The notes beneath the pieces are model-generated. The model ran no database searches and had not been told where the DNA came from. It saw only the letters and a list, made by a program, of their open reading frames with translations. The position numbers and the translations under genes are program-made. This document shows, piece by piece, positions 5,553 through 5,806 of a stretch of DNA of 5,806 nucleotides. Origin of the DNA: a bacterium (GTDB lineage: Bacteria; Margulisbacteria; Marinamargulisbacteria; JAAEMD01); the NCBI GenBank assembly GCA_024225875.1, contig JAAEMD010000458.1, forward strand, positions 1 to 5,806, read 5' to 3'. Positions within the stretch are counted from its first letter, which is position 1; each line of letters begins with the position of its first letter.

Positions 5553-5610
5553 GGATCCGTCAAGAATAAACCATCGTTCCGATGGCGGCTTTGCCGTTCT
5601 TGACCGATCC
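5553..5610. repeat. cloverleaf-like inverted repeat with two internal hairpins
   Basis: Outer arms of 14 bases (GGATCCGTCAAGAA at 5553-5566 and TTCTTGACCGATCC at 5597-5610) pair with one mismatch (C5558/C5605). Inside, after four unpaired bases (5567-5570), come two perfect hairpins directly abutting each other: 6 bp with a 3-base loop (5571-5585, CCATCG-TTC-CGATGG) and 4 bp with a 3-base loop (5586-5596, CGGC-TTT-GCCG). Forty-six of 58 bases are paired in one nested fold. It is clearly less AT-rich than its surroundings and sits beside the dead transposase fragment. It could be a palindromic mini-element, an IS end or recombination site, or a structured RNA. The geometry is seen directly; function is unknown. 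Confidence 0.8.
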
Positions 5611-5681
5611 TTTCGTTTCAGTTTTTAACAAAACCTTTTTTTAACAATCCAATTTTACAGGAAGAATGATACACAGCCATG

Positions 5682-5716
5682 GTAAAGACCCTGCCTTTAC
5701 TTCTTTTATTATTTTT
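5682..5716 (+). terminator. candidate Rho-independent terminator downstream of mnmE
   Basis: A 6-bp perfect stem (GTAAAG at 5682-5687, CTTTAC at 5695-5700) with a 7-base loop is followed on the + strand by a T-rich tract (5701-5716). It lies about 340 bases beyond the mnmE stop, inside the IS remnant, and is the only candidate I see for ending the cluster's transcript in the window. The stem is short and the T tract is interrupted, so strength is doubtful. Confidence 0.35.
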
Positions 5717-5719
5717 GGT

Positions 5720-5746
5720 TGTCCTCGGACACAATTTATATTGACA
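5720..5746 (-). repeat. possible terminal end of the IS remnant with a short palindrome
   Basis: Read on the minus strand, this begins TGTCAATATAAATT and continues into TGTCCGAGGACA, a palindrome with 5-bp arms (5720-5731). A TGT start is typical of IS481-family ends, and such imperfect palindromes near IS ends can bind transposase. No copy of this end was found at the other side, so the call rests on position relative to the transposase fragment. Confidence 0.3.
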
Positions 5747-5769
5747 TTAACCCAAGTTTGTCATAAAAC
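5741..5769 (+). promoter_or_regulatory. possible promoter near the right end of the window
   Basis: A consensus -35 TTGACA (5741-5746) is followed after 17 bases by TAAAAC (5764-5769), a four-of-six match to TATAAT. It straddles the presumed IS end, pointing outwards to the right, so it might drive whatever lies beyond 5806. The segment 5742-5763 also forms an imperfect palindrome (TGACA...TGTCA with inner AAC...GTT). No start codon with a ribosome-binding site follows within the window. Confidence 0.3.
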
Positions 5770-5806
5770 AAGCGATTTGGTCTTAAGCAATTAATTTATG
5801 GTCACT

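Larger units (their letters stand above)
5412..5746 (-). mobile_element. decayed remnant of an IS481-like insertion sequence
   Basis: A minus-strand region that appears to begin at a terminus starting TGTCAATATAAATT (complement of 5733-5746) and contains a transposase fragment (5415-5549) closed by tandem TGA codons. IS481 elements are usually about 1 kb and start with TGT; this is only about a third of that, so most of the transposase is lost. I found no matching inverted terminal repeat at the low-coordinate end, so that boundary is undefined. The middle contains the cloverleaf repeat at 5553-5610. Composition in part of the region is less AT-rich than the neighbouring genes, consistent with transfer. 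Family assignment rests on the transposase fragment; the outer limits are inference. Confidence 0.55.

Noticed and set aside
5307..5603. 98-codon open frame on the + strand after mnmE
   Set aside because: It begins inside mnmE, has unconvincing composition (many Ser, Phe, Leu), and runs antisense through the transposase fragment and into the cloverleaf. It is best explained as a shadow frame.

Overview
The window is AT-rich bacterial chromosomal DNA. Its core is the classic rpmH-rnpA-yidD-yidC-jag-mnmE cluster on the + strand (about 1842-5341), encoding ribosomal protein L34, RNase P protein, YidD, the YidC membrane insertase, a KH/R3H RNA-binding protein (KhpB/Jag) and the tRNA-modifying GTPase MnmE. 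YidC is the short form (218 residues, no large periplasmic P1 domain). That points to Bacillota (Clostridia-like) or another lineage with short YidC, such as candidate phyla near Cyanobacteriota, rather than a typical Gram-negative. I cannot place the organism more precisely.

Layout. Positions 3-95 hold the last 30 codons of an unidentified + strand gene. It converges on a large minus-strand gene (262-1617) that joins two complete CDP-alcohol phosphatidyltransferase domains, PgsA-like then PssA-like, in one polypeptide. This is the most interesting protein here. Between it and rpmH lies a divergent regulatory region (1618-1841) with a very good sigma-70/sigma-A promoter for rpmH. dnaA, often found beside rpmH, is not present, and I see no DnaA boxes.

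The + strand cluster is compact. rnpA starts 5 bases after rpmH, yidD 17 bases after rnpA, yidC overlaps yidD by 4 bases, jag follows after a 64-base gap, and mnmE overlaps jag by 11 bases. Three of the six genes appear to start at TTG or GTG, each beside or overlapping the preceding gene, suggesting translational coupling. The products share a theme: RNA maturation and translation (RnpA, L34, KhpB, MnmE) and membrane protein insertion (YidD, YidC). The adjacent lipid-synthesis fusion would supply the membrane itself.

The final 465 bases (5342-5806) contain no intact gene. They hold a decayed minus-strand IS481-like transposase fragment, a striking 58-base cloverleaf-like inverted repeat with less AT-rich composition, a candidate terminator hairpin, a possible IS end, and a consensus -35 box with a moderate -10. 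mnmG (gidA), the usual next gene, is absent, so the cluster seems to have been interrupted just after mnmE by mobile-element debris.
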